The notes under the pieces: generated by a model
The model's input: only the letters and a program-made list of their open reading frames with translations
Database searches by the model: none
Told to the model about the DNA's origin: nothing
Position numbers and translations under genes: made by a program
Assembly (NCBI GenBank): GCA_028343215.1
Contig: JAOLYB010000007.1
Coordinates: forward strand, 1 to 48,442
Direction of reading: 5' to 3'
Source: Candidatus Nitrosopelagicus sp.
Lineage (GTDB): Archaea; Thermoproteota; Nitrososphaeria; Nitrososphaerales; Nitrosopumilaceae
DNA: 48,442 bases
In this document: in pieces, positions 23,255-30,735 of the stretch
Layout of the letters: every line of letters begins with the position of its first letter
Numbering within the stretch: the first letter of the stretch is position 1

Positions 23255-23263
23255 GTTTAATTG
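23255..23263 (+). promoter_or_regulatory. TATA box of tRNA-Cys
   Basis: GTTTAATTG is centred 26 bases before the mature 5' end of tRNA-Cys at 23285, implying little or no 5' leader on the tRNA. Confidence 0.4.
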
Positions 23264-23284
23264 CAAATATTCATTTTTTTGATT

Positions 23285-23356
23285 GGTGATGTGGCAGAGC
23301 GGTTATGCGTGAGCCTGCAAAGCTTATCTAAAGGGGTTCGACTCCCCTCGTCACCT
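23285..23356 (+). tRNA. tRNA-Cys (GCA)
   Basis: A full cloverleaf can be drawn: acceptor GGTGATG/CGTCACC, D stem GCA/TGC, anticodon stem TGAGC/GCTTA around the loop CTGCAAA (anticodon GCA), T arm AGGGG-TTCGACT-CCCCT. The unpaired base after the acceptor is T, matching the U73 identity element of tRNA-Cys. No intron; CCA is not encoded. The last six bases overlap the stop codon end of the convergent cupredoxin gene. Confidence 0.96.
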
Positions 23357-23773
23357 TTCTACTTTGATATTTCCTGCCATCCAAGGATGTAAGGTACAGT
23401 AGTAAGGATGCATTCCAGTCTCTTCAAATTTGTATGAAAAAGTTCCATAAGGATCCATATGACCACTATCAAACATTCCATCAGGCTCTCCATAACTTCC
23501 GCTAGTTACACTGTGAAATGCAGAATCTTCATTTTTCCATATTACAGGTTCGTCAAGCTTTGTGACATAATATGATGGAATGTAGCATTCAGGATGAGGT
23601 CCACATGCAGGTCTTGCAGCTTTTACAGGAATTGTAATCATGGCCTCAACTTCTTCAACTGTTTCAATTTCAACAGTTTCTGTTTCAGCAGTTTCTTCAA
23701 CATTCATTTGAGAAATTGCTCCGATTATGGCAATAATTATTACAATAGGAATAATGGCGATTTTCTTATTCAT
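23351..23773 (-). CDS. Membrane-anchored cupredoxin (blue copper protein)
   Basis: Type 1 copper electron carrier of 140 residues. An N-terminal hydrophobic helix (IAIIPIVIIIAIIGAI) anchors or exports it; a Glu/Thr-rich linker follows, then a plastocyanin-like domain. Copper ligands are H87 (SAFHSV) and C126, H129 and M132 in YYCTLHPWM. Two further Cys at about 57 and 63 (ACGPHPEC) could form a disulfide. Such proteins are numerous in ammonia-oxidising archaea and serve in copper-based electron transfer. The stop codon lies within the 3' acceptor strand of tRNA-Cys on the opposite strand. A TATA-like box is about 24 bases upstream. Confidence 0.93.
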   Translation of the reverse strand: MNKKIAIIPIVIIIAIIGAISQMNVEETAETETVEIETVEEVEAMITIPVKAARPACGPHPECYIPSYYVTKLDEPVIWKNEDSAFHSVTSGSYGEPDGMFDSGHMDPYGTFSYKFEETGMHPYYCTLHPWMAGNIKVER

Positions 23774-23867
23774 AATCTAGATTGTTCTTATTTCTTTATG
23801 TTTCTTAGTAAGGTTATGTTGTAATCACCCTACCCTTCTTAAGGATAAACAAAACAAAATAACAAAA

Positions 23868-25628
23868 ATGCCACCTAAAGGAGCAAATCTCTTAGAATAT
23901 AGCGAACAGGGACGCGATATTCTTTCAAAATTTTCTAGCGCACCATTAGAAGGATTTGCCACACATTCAGTTGATGTAAGTATTAGTGAGTTCATGAAAG
24001 ATTCCAACACTACAGTTGAGAAAGGTCGTGATTATCTCTTATGGCATTTGATTAATGTTGAAGAGGTTTTGCAAGACATTGCAGAAAATGCAATAATTGA
24101 TGGAGGATATGATGAAGGGATAGATGCTTATCTAGTTGATCCAGATGAAAAGAGAATCAGATTATTCCAATCAAAGTATGGTTCTGCTCATTCTATAGGA
24201 GCAATTGACCAGTTCGTTCAAGATGTATCACGATTAAAAGAAAAAGAACAATCGAAACTAAAAAGAGATGAGTTACAATACCTCTGGAAAATTCTTAATG
24301 ATAAGAAGATGAAGATAGATTTGGTCTACATAACGGACCAATGTGTGGATGATTATCAAAATGACAAAGTCAGAGTTATGGGAAGACAGCAAGTTTATCA
24401 GACATTATGGGAACGTATCAAGAAACCTGCAAAGGGGCAAAATGCAAGTTTAAAAATTCTTGGACAACCACTTGATCATAAAAATTCTAAAGTTTGCGTA
24501 GTATCTGCTTTTGATTTAGCAGAATTAGTAGAGAAAAATGAACATTACATTTTTGAATCAAATATTAGAAAACATTTGGGTGGAAAGGGCTCAATAAATA
24601 AAAAAATCTCATCCACATTAGAAGACGATCCACATAATTTCTTTGAGTGGAATAATGGAATTACCATAACAGTAGACGATGTTTCAATAAAGAAAAATGA
24701 ACTATACCTAAAAGGTGCCCAGATTGTTAATGGAGCACAAACATCAAAAAGTATTCTAGATAAGAAAAAGAAAGCAAACAACGTTGATGCCGAAGTATTA
24801 GTCACCATAATTAAAACAAAAGATGAAGAACATCAAAGAAAAATTACAAAATATAGAAATTCACAAAATGCGGTTAAAGGTAAAGATTACGTATCATTGC
24901 AAGATTACTTTGTATCAATTCATCATATGTTAGCAACAAGATTAGATTATTGTTTTGAACATCAACAAGGTTTATGGCTAAATCTTTCTGTAGCTGAAAA
25001 GGCAAAGTTTCAAGGAAATGACATATACAACAAATACCTTCCTGATGCAAAAGATAGATGTAGAATAAAAGATGATTCAGCTATTGCATCATTTGTATCA
25101 TATTTTATTCAAAAACCAAATGAGGTCTATGGAGGAATTGCAAAATATCTTCCAAACGGAGCAAAGTATGAAAATGTCTTCAATGATGATTTAGAATGCG
25201 ATTACAGATATTTCTTATTTCCACATTTGATTCGAGAATTCGCCAAGAATAATTTAGGTTATGACAGAAAAAGTAGTCAAAATAAGAATAAGAGATATGC
25301 TCAAAGCCTATTTGTTGCAGTTACAGCAAGAATAATTCACAAAAATATTCTTGCAAAACATGATGATTTCAAAATCGATATTATAGAATTAGAAAAAATA
25401 ATGCAGAATTTTAGATTATGTGAAAAGATTTTGAATGTGGCAGACAAAGTAGTTACAAAATTCTTAGAAGATTCAGCAGTTGAAACAAAAATTGAAGAAT
25501 CAAATACGGCTCATAACTTTTTCTCAAATCAGGTGTATGGAAATGATATGCTCAAAATTATTGATAGAAAAATTAGTCAAGAAACAGAAGACATTGCATT
25601 CATCAAGAAAACAATTTTTGGAATTTAG
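23868..25628 (+). CDS. AIPR-family abortive infection phage-resistance protein
   Basis: Probable antiviral defence protein of 586 residues. The AIPR core is clear: FFEWNNGITITVDDV, LKGAQIVNGAQTSKSIL, and KITKYRNSQNAVKGKDYVSLQDY. The N-terminal part has IDGGYDEGIDAYLVDPDEKR and LFQSKYG, a D...QxK layout like PD-(D/E)xK nucleases with Gln in place of Glu. This suggests a restriction-endonuclease fold triggered by infection; that is inference. The gene stands alone, directly after tRNA-Cys and the cupredoxin, with no methylase or integrase nearby. I used the ATG at 23868; no strong TATA box is visible. It is the clearest accessory gene in the window. Confidence 0.85.
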   Translation: MPPKGANLLEYSEQGRDILSKFSSAPLEGFATHSVDVSISEFMKDSNTTVEKGRDYLLWHLINVEEVLQDIAENAIIDGGYDEGIDAYLVDPDEKRIRLFQSKYGSAHSIGAIDQFVQDVSRLKEKEQSKLKRDELQYLWKILNDKKMKIDLVYITDQCVDDYQNDKVRVMGRQQVYQTLWERIKKPAKGQNASLKILGQPLDHKNSKVCVVSAFDLAELVEKNEHYIFESNIRKHLGGKGSINKKISSTLEDDPHNFFEWNNGITITVDDVSIKKNELYLKGAQIVNGAQTSKSILDKKKKANNVDAEVLVTIIKTKDEEHQRKITKYRNSQNAVKGKDYVSLQDYFVSIHHMLATRLDYCFEHQQGLWLNLSVAEKAKFQGNDIYNKYLPDAKDRCRIKDDSAIASFVSYFIQKPNEVYGGIAKYLPNGAKYENVFNDDLECDYRYFLFPHLIREFAKNNLGYDRKSSQNKNKRYAQSLFVAVTARIIHKNILAKHDDFKIDIIELEKIMQNFRLCEKILNVADKVVTKFLEDSAVETKIEESNTAHNFFSNQVYGNDMLKIIDRKISQETEDIAFIKKTIFGI

Positions 25629-25673
25629 AAAAGGTAACAATCCGGCCAGTGTAAAATCTTGCAGGAGGTTACA

Positions 25674-25763
25674 TTGACCAGACTATTACCGATCATAGTA
25701 TGGAATAGTAGTATTTACGTCATTTTTTTCGCAAATGATTTTATAGCCAAATCTGCTCGTTGA
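25674..25763 (+). CDS. Possible 29-aa hydrophobic peptide with strong SD
   Basis: A short frame starting at TTG and reading TRLLPIIVWNSSIYVIFFAN before a basic end. It is noted because GGAGGT (25663-25668) lies five bases before the TTG, the strongest Shine-Dalgarno match I saw in this window, where most genes look leaderless. The peptide would be a single membrane-spanning helix. It follows the AIPR gene by 45 bases. It may be chance; the region 25629-25769 holds nothing else that I can support except the next gene's TATA box. Confidence 0.22.
   Translation: MTRLLPIIVWNSSIYVIFFANDFIAKSAR
25739..25746 (+). promoter_or_regulatory. TATA box of zinc microprotein gene
   Basis: TTTTATAG is centred about 27 bases before the ATG at 25770, consistent with a leaderless transcript. 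Confidence 0.45.
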
Positions 25764-25769
25764 GATTGT

Positions 25770-25937
25770 ATGGCTAAATGTACAGAATGTAATCAAGATG
25801 TTGGAGAAACACCTTACAATCCAATGGAAGGTTGGAACATGAAAGCACCGTTATGCGGAAAGTGTTATTCAAGTAAACTTGAAGACCATTATCCAGGTAA
25901 ACATATCAGAGTTAATCGATTAACTGAAAATGATTAA
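25770..25937 (+). CDS. Small zinc-binding protein (55 aa)
   Basis: Starts MAKCTECNQDVGETPYNPMEGW and has a second pair CGKCYSSKLEDHYPGKH, so two CxxC motifs 23 residues apart form a probable zinc ribbon. The end is basic (HIRVNRLTEND). I do not know the family. The TATA box at proper distance and the ribbon spacing make it a real gene. It overlaps the convergent gene by four bases. Confidence 0.65.
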   Translation: MAKCTECNQDVGETPYNPMEGWNMKAPLCGKCYSSKLEDHYPGKHIRVNRLTEND

Positions 25938-26515
25938 TCAGTTTTAGAATATTTATTTCTGTTAAGACAATTCCATGCTAATGCATCATCTTTTACCTCA
26001 TCTTCAGATAAGAATTTGATATTAGTTACAACTTTTTTCTTTTTTAGTATGTTTAGTTGAAAAGTGTCAAAGTTTGTACATTCACAGATTTCATAGAGAC
26101 AAGAGTGTGAATCTACATCATGATCGTCTTTTCGATGTCCACAATCACATAATGCATCATTTTTTACCTCATCAACTGTTTTTTTAGAATAAATTCCAAA
26201 TCTCATGTATGCACTTCCTTGATGTCCTTTTTTGAAACGCTCATAATTTGCAGATTTTTCTAAAATTTTGTAAAAGTATTTGTTAGTATCAGGACGTCTG
26301 GAATCTGCACCCATCACAAACCAATAATCATCTCCAGTTTCAACAAATCTGATCTTGATTGTATGATCGTTCCACCAATGCATAGTTTCATACCATAGAT
26401 CTCGAGAGGGTTTACTTTCCTTAAACATTAAAACTACATTCATTCTAATGTCAAAATAGCGATATGCAACACCTAGAAAATCATCATACCAAGAGATCGA
26501 AGGGTTTTCAGACAC
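25934..26515 (-). CDS. Hypothetical protein with CxCGH zinc motif and internal repeat (193 aa)
   Basis: Family not recognised. The N-terminal 120 residues are an alpha/beta domain rich in aromatic residues (WYETMHWWNDHTIKIRFVE). The middle has CDCGHRKDDHDVDSHSC and then CECTNF, a compact CxCGHx4H...C...CxC motif expected to bind zinc. A peptide like DEVKxDAL occurs twice, on either side of this motif, and is encoded by a 23-base near-identical DNA repeat. I placed the start at the GTG at 26515, since a TATA box centred near 26542 lies 27 bases before it; a TTG at 26524 is the alternative. Confidence 0.6.
   Translation of the reverse strand: MSENPSISWYDDFLGVAYRYFDIRMNVVLMFKESKPSRDLWYETMHWWNDHTIKIRFVETGDDYWFVMGADSRRPDTNKYFYKILEKSANYERFKKGHQGSAYMRFGIYSKKTVDEVKNDALCDCGHRKDDHDVDSHSCLYEICECTNFDTFQLNILKKKKVVTNIKFLSEDEVKDDALAWNCLNRNKYSKTD
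25980..26173. repeat. Short in-frame duplication inside hypothetical gene
   Basis: Two 23-base copies (25980-26002 and 26151-26173) differ at one base and are 171 bases apart, i.e. in the same reading frame. They encode the repeated DEVKxDAL segments flanking the zinc motif. Confidence 0.7.
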
Positions 26516-26566
26516 GTTTAACAAACAAATTTTGCCTATTTATCTCATCAGAGATTGAGTAATACT

Positions 26567-26575
26567 CTTATATCT
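26567..26575 (+). promoter_or_regulatory. TATA box of second HTH_45-like regulator
   Basis: TCTTATATC is centred about 26 bases before the ATG at 26597. A partial inverted repeat GAGTAATACTC overlaps its upstream side and could be an operator. Confidence 0.45.
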
Positions 26576-26596
26576 CATTAGGCGATTTGTTGTATA

Positions 26597-26875
26597 ATGA
26601 CCTATAGAACCAGTATGCAAATTGTAGCAGATGTACTAACAGTTACAGAACAAACTGGTCAAGAAGGCATCAAAACTACATCACTTCTTACAAAAGCTAA
26701 TCTTTCACATTCAAGATTAGAGAAATTTGTAAAGAATTTGACTGGTGCAGGATTGATGAATAAAATAGAATTTGATGGAAGACATACATTTGTCATAACT
26801 GAAAAAGGTAGACAGTACCTAGAGTCTTATCAAAAATTCTCAGATCTAGCAGGAACTTTTGGATTAGATTTATAA
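26597..26875 (+). CDS. Single-domain winged-helix regulator (HTH_45-like, 92 aa)
   Basis: Paralogue of the regulator at 19497, with the same layout: MTYRTSMQIVADVLTVTEQ, then IKTTSLLTKANLSHSRLEKFVKNLTGAGLMNKI (recognition helix SHSRLEKFVKNLTGAGL), wing RHTFVITEKGRQYLESY and a C-terminal helix QKFSDLAGTFGLDL. The last segment is close to the paralogue's FSEFTDNFGLTI, so both probably dimerise in the same way. The mRNA looks leaderless. Target genes are unknown; it sits among small membrane and zinc proteins. Confidence 0.85.
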   Translation: MTYRTSMQIVADVLTVTEQTGQEGIKTTSLLTKANLSHSRLEKFVKNLTGAGLMNKIEFDGRHTFVITEKGRQYLESYQKFSDLAGTFGLDL

Positions 26876-26877
26876 TT

Positions 26878-27096
26878 TTATTTTCTAAATTTCTTTCTTC
26901 TTTCACGTCTAAGTTTTTGTTGTTCTTTACGCGTTTGCATTGAACTGTAAAGTATGATAACTATTGCACCACCTATCGATACAAAAAACAGACCGGTGTA
27001 AGGTTCTTCACGTAATCCACCCTCAGTTGGATCAACATATGCAATAGGTATACCTATCAACATACAACACATAATCACCATGAGATATTTGTTCAT
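26878..27096 (-). CDS. Small two-helix membrane protein (72 aa)
   Basis: Two hydrophobic segments (YLMVIMCCMLIGIPIAYV and GLFFVSIGGAIVIILY) and a strongly basic C-terminus (RKEQQKLRRERRKKFRK) that should stay in the cytoplasm. Family not recognised. It diverges from another small membrane protein gene at 27142, with the same basic-tail design; TATA-like boxes for each (near 27122 and 27114) overlap. The stop is two bases from the end of the convergent HTH gene. Confidence 0.6.
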   Translation of the reverse strand: MNKYLMVIMCCMLIGIPIAYVDPTEGGLREEPYTGLFFVSIGGAIVIILYSSMQTRKEQQKLRRERRKKFRK

Positions 27097-27141
27097 AATA
27101 ATACCAAATGATTAAATCATTTATCTGTTTTAGCATGATTG

Positions 27142-27324
27142 ATGTCTAAATCGTTAGAGTTGGTAGGTTTCGCATTGATTGGAGGAACAATCATTTCATT
27201 TTTGGGCATGGGTGATTCAGAATTACGTTGGCCAGTTTTTTGGGGTTGTGCAATTGGTGCACTTGCAATTATATTTTATAGAAAACGTCAAAGAAAAAAA
27301 CAAGATCAAAATTTATCAAAATAG
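27142..27324 (+). CDS. Small membrane protein (60 aa)
   Basis: Two hydrophobic helices (LVGFALIGGTIISFLGM and WPVFWGCAIGALAIIFY) and a basic, Lys/Arg/Gln-rich tail (RKRQRKKQDQNLSK). Family not recognised. The ATG at 27142 fits a TATA-like GATTAAATC centred near 27114; an in-frame TTG one codon earlier is possible. The design mirrors the divergent 72-residue neighbour, so the two may act together. Confidence 0.55.
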   Translation: MSKSLELVGFALIGGTIISFLGMGDSELRWPVFWGCAIGALAIIFYRKRQRKKQDQNLSK

Positions 27325-27356
27325 ATCAGTAGCTCAATCAAAACTACACCGGCAGA

Positions 27357-27366
27357 TCTATAAAGG
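27357..27366 (+). promoter_or_regulatory. Strong TATA box of microprotein ORF
   Basis: TCTATAAAGG is one of the best TATA matches in the window and is centred about 31 bases before the ATG at 27393. Confidence 0.45.
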
Positions 27367-27392
27367 ACTAGAGAGACAAATTTCTGGGGAGT

Positions 27393-27473
27393 ATGACAGA
27401 TAATATCGAATGGTGGAAAGGACTTGGAGAAGAACTTCAAGTAGACATCGAAATTACAATTGATGACAATTAG
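27393..27473 (+). CDS. Possible 26-aa acidic microprotein
   Basis: Reads MTDNIEWWKGLGEELQVDIE followed by ITIDDN. It is acidic, with two Trp residues near the N-terminus and alternating strand-like residues at the end. It is reported because it has its own strong TATA box at the right distance, a GGGGA just before the ATG, and a stop 39 bases before the next gene. No homologue can be checked here. It could instead be a leader or regulatory transcript. Confidence 0.4.
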   Translation: MTDNIEWWKGLGEELQVDIEITIDDN

Positions 27474-27480
27474 ATCCTAT

Positions 27481-27490
27481 TTTTATAATA
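27481..27490 (+). promoter_or_regulatory. TATA box of pentapeptide-repeat gene
   Basis: TTTTATAATA is centred about 27 bases before the TTG at 27513, giving a leaderless TTG-initiated transcript. Confidence 0.5.
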
Positions 27491-27512
27491 AATTATCAAC
27501 AACTATCAGTAA

Positions 27513-29321
27513 TTGAGAAAAATAAATAATCTCTCGTTTGTTATTTTAGGAATTATCCTAATAGTATTTACAATTTGGAGTGGAACAGACAATTCATTTT
27601 CAAGTTTGAAAGGAATAGAAGATCAAGAAACACTGAAAAAAATTAATCAATGTGAGAATTCTAAAACAGACAATTCATTTGAGACGTATATGACCATTTC
27701 ATCTCAATTTGACATAGATTGGTCTAATTGTGATCTAACTGGAGTTATACTAAGACATGTTTCATTAGTAGGTGCAGATTTGAGTGGTGCGGATTTGAGT
27801 GGTGCGGATTTGACGGGAGTTAATTTAGTAGGTGCAGATTTGAGTGGTGCAAAATTGTATGGAGTAGACCTACGACAAGCAGATTTGTATCAAGCTAATT
27901 TAGAAAATGCAATTTTGGATGGAACTGATTTGAGAGATACTGTGATGGAAAATGTCAATCTAAATCATGCATCATTAAAACATGCATACATCTACAAAAC
28001 GATTCTTGCAAATACAGAATTTACGAATGTGGATGCATCATATTCAAATTTTTGTGGACAAGACTTAACAGAAAAAATTTTTCATAACACAAATCTCAGT
28101 GGTGCAAATCTAGCACACACAAAGATGGAGTTTACATATCTGGGTAACGCAATATTTCATGAGACTAGTTTTGAAGAAGCTTATTTGGTTGGCTCTGATT
28201 TTTCAGGTAATTCTTTAAAAAAAGTAAATTTTAAGGGAAGCAATCTATATTCAGTTAATTTAAAAAATTCTGATTTAACTGAAGCTAATTTAGAAAATGC
28301 TGATTTTACAAATGCTAATTTAGAAAATGCTGATTTTACAAATGCTAAGATTTTTGGAGTGGATTTTACTTCAGCAAAAACTAATGGTGTAAACATGAAC
28401 GATGCTGATAAAGCAAAGACCGAGGAATTTTATAAAAAATCGAATATAGAGATGTTACAAAAATATTCTAATCTATTAGAAAAAGATTTTTCAAATTCCA
28501 AGATCAACGATATGGATATTTCAGAGTCAAAATTTCATAAAATAGATTTTTCAAATTCAGATATGTCTAATAATAAAATGGCACATGTTGATTTTGAAGG
28601 ATCAGATTTATCATATACAGATTTGACTAATGTTGAATTAATAGGCGCAAATCTATCTGGTGTTAATTTAATAGGTGCAAATCTATCTGGTGCAAATCTA
28701 TCTAATTCAAATTTATCTGGTGCAAATCTCAAAGATGCAATTTTAGATAATTCTAAATTGTATGGAGCAGATTTAACAGGAGTTAACCTAGAAAATGCTA
28801 GTTTCAAAAAGGTAGATATCAACGGTGCAAAGTTTTCGGGGGCATATATGATAGGAGTTAGTTTTGAAAATACGGATTTACGAAATGCTAATTTGCAAGG
28901 AATTCATATGCCAGGACAAAATTTCAAAGGATTGGACTTAACAGGAATTAATTTAGAAAATTCAATTTTAAAAGATTCTAATTTTGAGAATTCTAATTTG
29001 ACTGGTGCAAATTTAGATTCAGCATACCTAAATTCTGCAAATTTTAAAAATGCAGATATGACAAATGTAAGTTTGAGTAATACAGATTTGGGGGGAGCAG
29101 ATTTAACAAATGCTAATTTAGACAGTGCAAAGATACAAAATTCTTTTTTTAAAAATGCAAAAATGGAAAATGTGATTATTAATGAAACGATAACAGACAG
29201 TTGCTTTGAACAAGATTTGATTAATAGAATGATTTGTAAAATAAAATTAGAATTAAATCCAGACAGTCCACCCTATGAACAAAATTATGAGTTTAGAGAT
29301 AATTACTCATTAAGAAATTAA
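27513..29321 (+). CDS. Membrane-anchored/exported pentapeptide-repeat protein (602 aa)
   Basis: An N-terminal hydrophobic helix (LSFVILGIILIVFTIW) is followed by two long runs of pentapeptide repeats of the A(D/N)LxG type, about residues 75-305 and 335-560. The repeats build a right-handed quadrilateral beta-helix. A helical, repeat-free spacer (DADKAKTEEFYKKSNIEMLQKYSNLLEKDF) splits them. A tail with two Cys (DSCFEQDLINRMICKIK) follows. The TTG start is set by the TATA box. Pentapeptide proteins can mimic DNA and shield gyrase, but the membrane anchor here argues for a surface role; function is unknown. Its stop touches the 3' end of the convergent tRNA-Thr with no gap. Confidence 0.9.
   Translation: MRKINNLSFVILGIILIVFTIWSGTDNSFSSLKGIEDQETLKKINQCENSKTDNSFETYMTISSQFDIDWSNCDLTGVILRHVSLVGADLSGADLSGADLTGVNLVGADLSGAKLYGVDLRQADLYQANLENAILDGTDLRDTVMENVNLNHASLKHAYIYKTILANTEFTNVDASYSNFCGQDLTEKIFHNTNLSGANLAHTKMEFTYLGNAIFHETSFEEAYLVGSDFSGNSLKKVNFKGSNLYSVNLKNSDLTEANLENADFTNANLENADFTNAKIFGVDFTSAKTNGVNMNDADKAKTEEFYKKSNIEMLQKYSNLLEKDFSNSKINDMDISESKFHKIDFSNSDMSNNKMAHVDFEGSDLSYTDLTNVELIGANLSGVNLIGANLSGANLSNSNLSGANLKDAILDNSKLYGADLTGVNLENASFKKVDINGAKFSGAYMIGVSFENTDLRNANLQGIHMPGQNFKGLDLTGINLENSILKDSNFENSNLTGANLDSAYLNSANFKNADMTNVSLSNTDLGGADLTNANLDSAKIQNSFFKNAKMENVIINETITDSCFEQDLINRMICKIKLELNPDSPPYEQNYEFRDNYSLRN
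28284..28343 (+). repeat. Tandem 30-bp repeat inside pentapeptide gene
   Basis: Two adjacent identical 30-base copies (28284-28313, 28314-28343) encode two pentapeptide coils each (ANLEN ADFTN). Exact identity at the DNA level suggests recent duplication or gene conversion; further imperfect copies lie at 27770-27850 and 28640-28730. Confidence 0.8.
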
Positions 29322-29395
29322 AGCCTCGAGTGGGATCCGAACCCACGACCTTTTCATTACGAGTGAAACGCTCTACCAGACTGAGCTATCGAGGC
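29322..29395 (-). tRNA. tRNA-Thr (CGT)
   Basis: On the minus strand: acceptor GCCTCGA/TCGAGGC, D arm GCTC...GAGC, anticodon stem TTTCA/TGAAA around CTCGTAA (anticodon CGT), T arm GTGGG-TTCGGAT-CCCAC, discriminator T. No intron and no encoded CCA. A TATA box centred at 29421 is 26 bases before the mature 5' end and is shared with the divergent glmM gene. Confidence 0.96.
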
Positions 29396-29416
29396 ACGAA
29401 CGATTTCTTCTCAGAG

Positions 29417-29426
29417 TTTATAAAAA
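29417..29426 (+). promoter_or_regulatory. Shared TATA box, tRNA-Thr / glmM
   Basis: TTTATAAAAA is centred near 29421, 25 bases before the glmM GTG (29446, plus) and 26 bases before the tRNA-Thr 5' end (29395, minus). One box therefore fits both divergent transcripts. Confidence 0.6.
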
Positions 29427-29445
29427 GCGTTTCTGGTTTAAAGAA

Positions 29446-30735
29446 GTGAAAATTTCGATCTCAGGAATAAGAGGAGTGTATGGAAAAGATTTCTTTCCAG
29501 AAGATGTGATGAAATTCTGCAATGGTTTTTCTAAATTAATTAAAACTAGAAAATGTGTAATAGGGATGGATACACGAGAAACGGGAGAGATGATAGGAAA
29601 ACTAGTTTCTGCAACCATGTTAGAAAGAGGAATTGACGTCTATAATCTAGGAATTACTCCAACGCCAGTTGTATTCAGAAAAGCAAAAGAGATAGGTGCA
29701 GGAATTGTCATAACATCATCACACAATCCACTAGAATGGAATGGATTAAAATTCATTATCGATGGAAGAGGGATCACGTTAGATGAATTAGAAATTGTCA
29801 AGAATGATAAGAATTTAGATAAAAATGGTATAGGCAAAGAAATTTTTTCAGAGTCAAATTATATTTCTGATGCAGTGAATATCATTGGAAAACTCAACAA
29901 GACTCAACAAGTTACTATTGATATTGGTGGCGGAGCTGCAAAAACTATCGCTCCAAAACTATTGCAAGAAATTGGATGTCAAGTTGACACAATAAATGAT
30001 GAATTAGATGGTTGTTCGAGAGGTCCAGACCCAACTTCAAATGAATTAACTGAGCTAGTCAGTAAAACAAAAGATCTTGGTTTTGCTTTCGATTTAGACT
30101 CTGACAGAGTAATTTTAGTGATGAACGGTGTAAAAAAATCTTCAGATATTACATTAGGATTAGGAGTTGTGAAAGCAATAAAGTTAGGAATAAAAAAATT
30201 TGTTTTAAGTATAGATAGCAGTCTAGCTGTTGAGAAATACATCATGCAGCATGGAGGAGAAGTTTGGAGATCCAAAGTGGGAGAAGCAAATGTAATTCAA
30301 ATGATGATTGAAAATAATGCAGATGCAGGAGGAGAAGGAAGTAGTGGAGGATTTATTTTAAAAGATTTCAACATGTGTAGGGATGGATTATTGACAAGTG
30401 GATTAATAGCATCAATGATTGATGATGAATCTATTCAAAAAGATATAGAATTTTTTGAAAGTTTTTCACAGATTAGAGACAAAGTGTCAATTGAATCTAA
30501 TTTACATGACAAAATAATAACAGAAACCGCAAAAAAAATAGAAAAAAAATACAAAATTAATCAATTGGATGGAATAAAAATTAGTATAGATGATAATACA
30601 TGGTCATTGATTAGAAAATCAAATACTGAAGATATTATTAGAATTTCAACTGAATCAAACGATAGAGAATTGTTAGTAAAAATACAAAAAGAGATGATAA
30701 AAATGGTAGAGAATTGTTATGAAGAAATTAAATGA
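29446..30735 (+). CDS. glmM: Phosphoglucosamine mutase / phosphomannomutase
   Basis: Interconverts hexosamine (or hexose) 1- and 6-phosphates for nucleotide-sugar synthesis. The 429 residues carry ISGIRGVYGKD at the start, the phosphoserine loop VITSSHNPLEWNG (about 85-97), the metal site FDLDSDRVILVM, the sugar loop GGEGSSGGF and a shorter phosphate-binding C-domain (STESNDRELLVK). The start is a GTG placed by the TATA box 25 bases upstream. It overlaps thiL by 17 bases. Specificity for glucosamine rather than mannose is inferred from archaeal relatives. Confidence 0.9.
   Translation: MKISISGIRGVYGKDFFPEDVMKFCNGFSKLIKTRKCVIGMDTRETGEMIGKLVSATMLERGIDVYNLGITPTPVVFRKAKEIGAGIVITSSHNPLEWNGLKFIIDGRGITLDELEIVKNDKNLDKNGIGKEIFSESNYISDAVNIIGKLNKTQQVTIDIGGGAAKTIAPKLLQEIGCQVDTINDELDGCSRGPDPTSNELTELVSKTKDLGFAFDLDSDRVILVMNGVKKSSDITLGLGVVKAIKLGIKKFVLSIDSSLAVEKYIMQHGGEVWRSKVGEANVIQMMIENNADAGGEGSSGGFILKDFNMCRDGLLTSGLIASMIDDESIQKDIEFFESFSQIRDKVSIESNLHDKIITETAKKIEKKYKINQLDGIKISIDDNTWSLIRKSNTEDIIRISTESNDRELLVKIQKEMIKMVENCYEEIK

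Noticed and set aside
23285-25769. tRNA-Cys as an integration site for an island carrying AIPR
   Set aside because: I found no repeat of the tRNA 3' end downstream of AIPR and no integrase, so an integrated element is not supported.
27770-28730. Regular short repeats as a possible CRISPR-like array
   Set aside because: The repeats lie inside one open frame and encode pentapeptide coils; there are no unique spacers of constant length.
28181-28822. Minus-strand frames opposite the pentapeptide repeats
   Set aside because: Repeat-derived antisense frames with regular Ser/Ala/Pro pattern; shadow of the plus-strand repeats.
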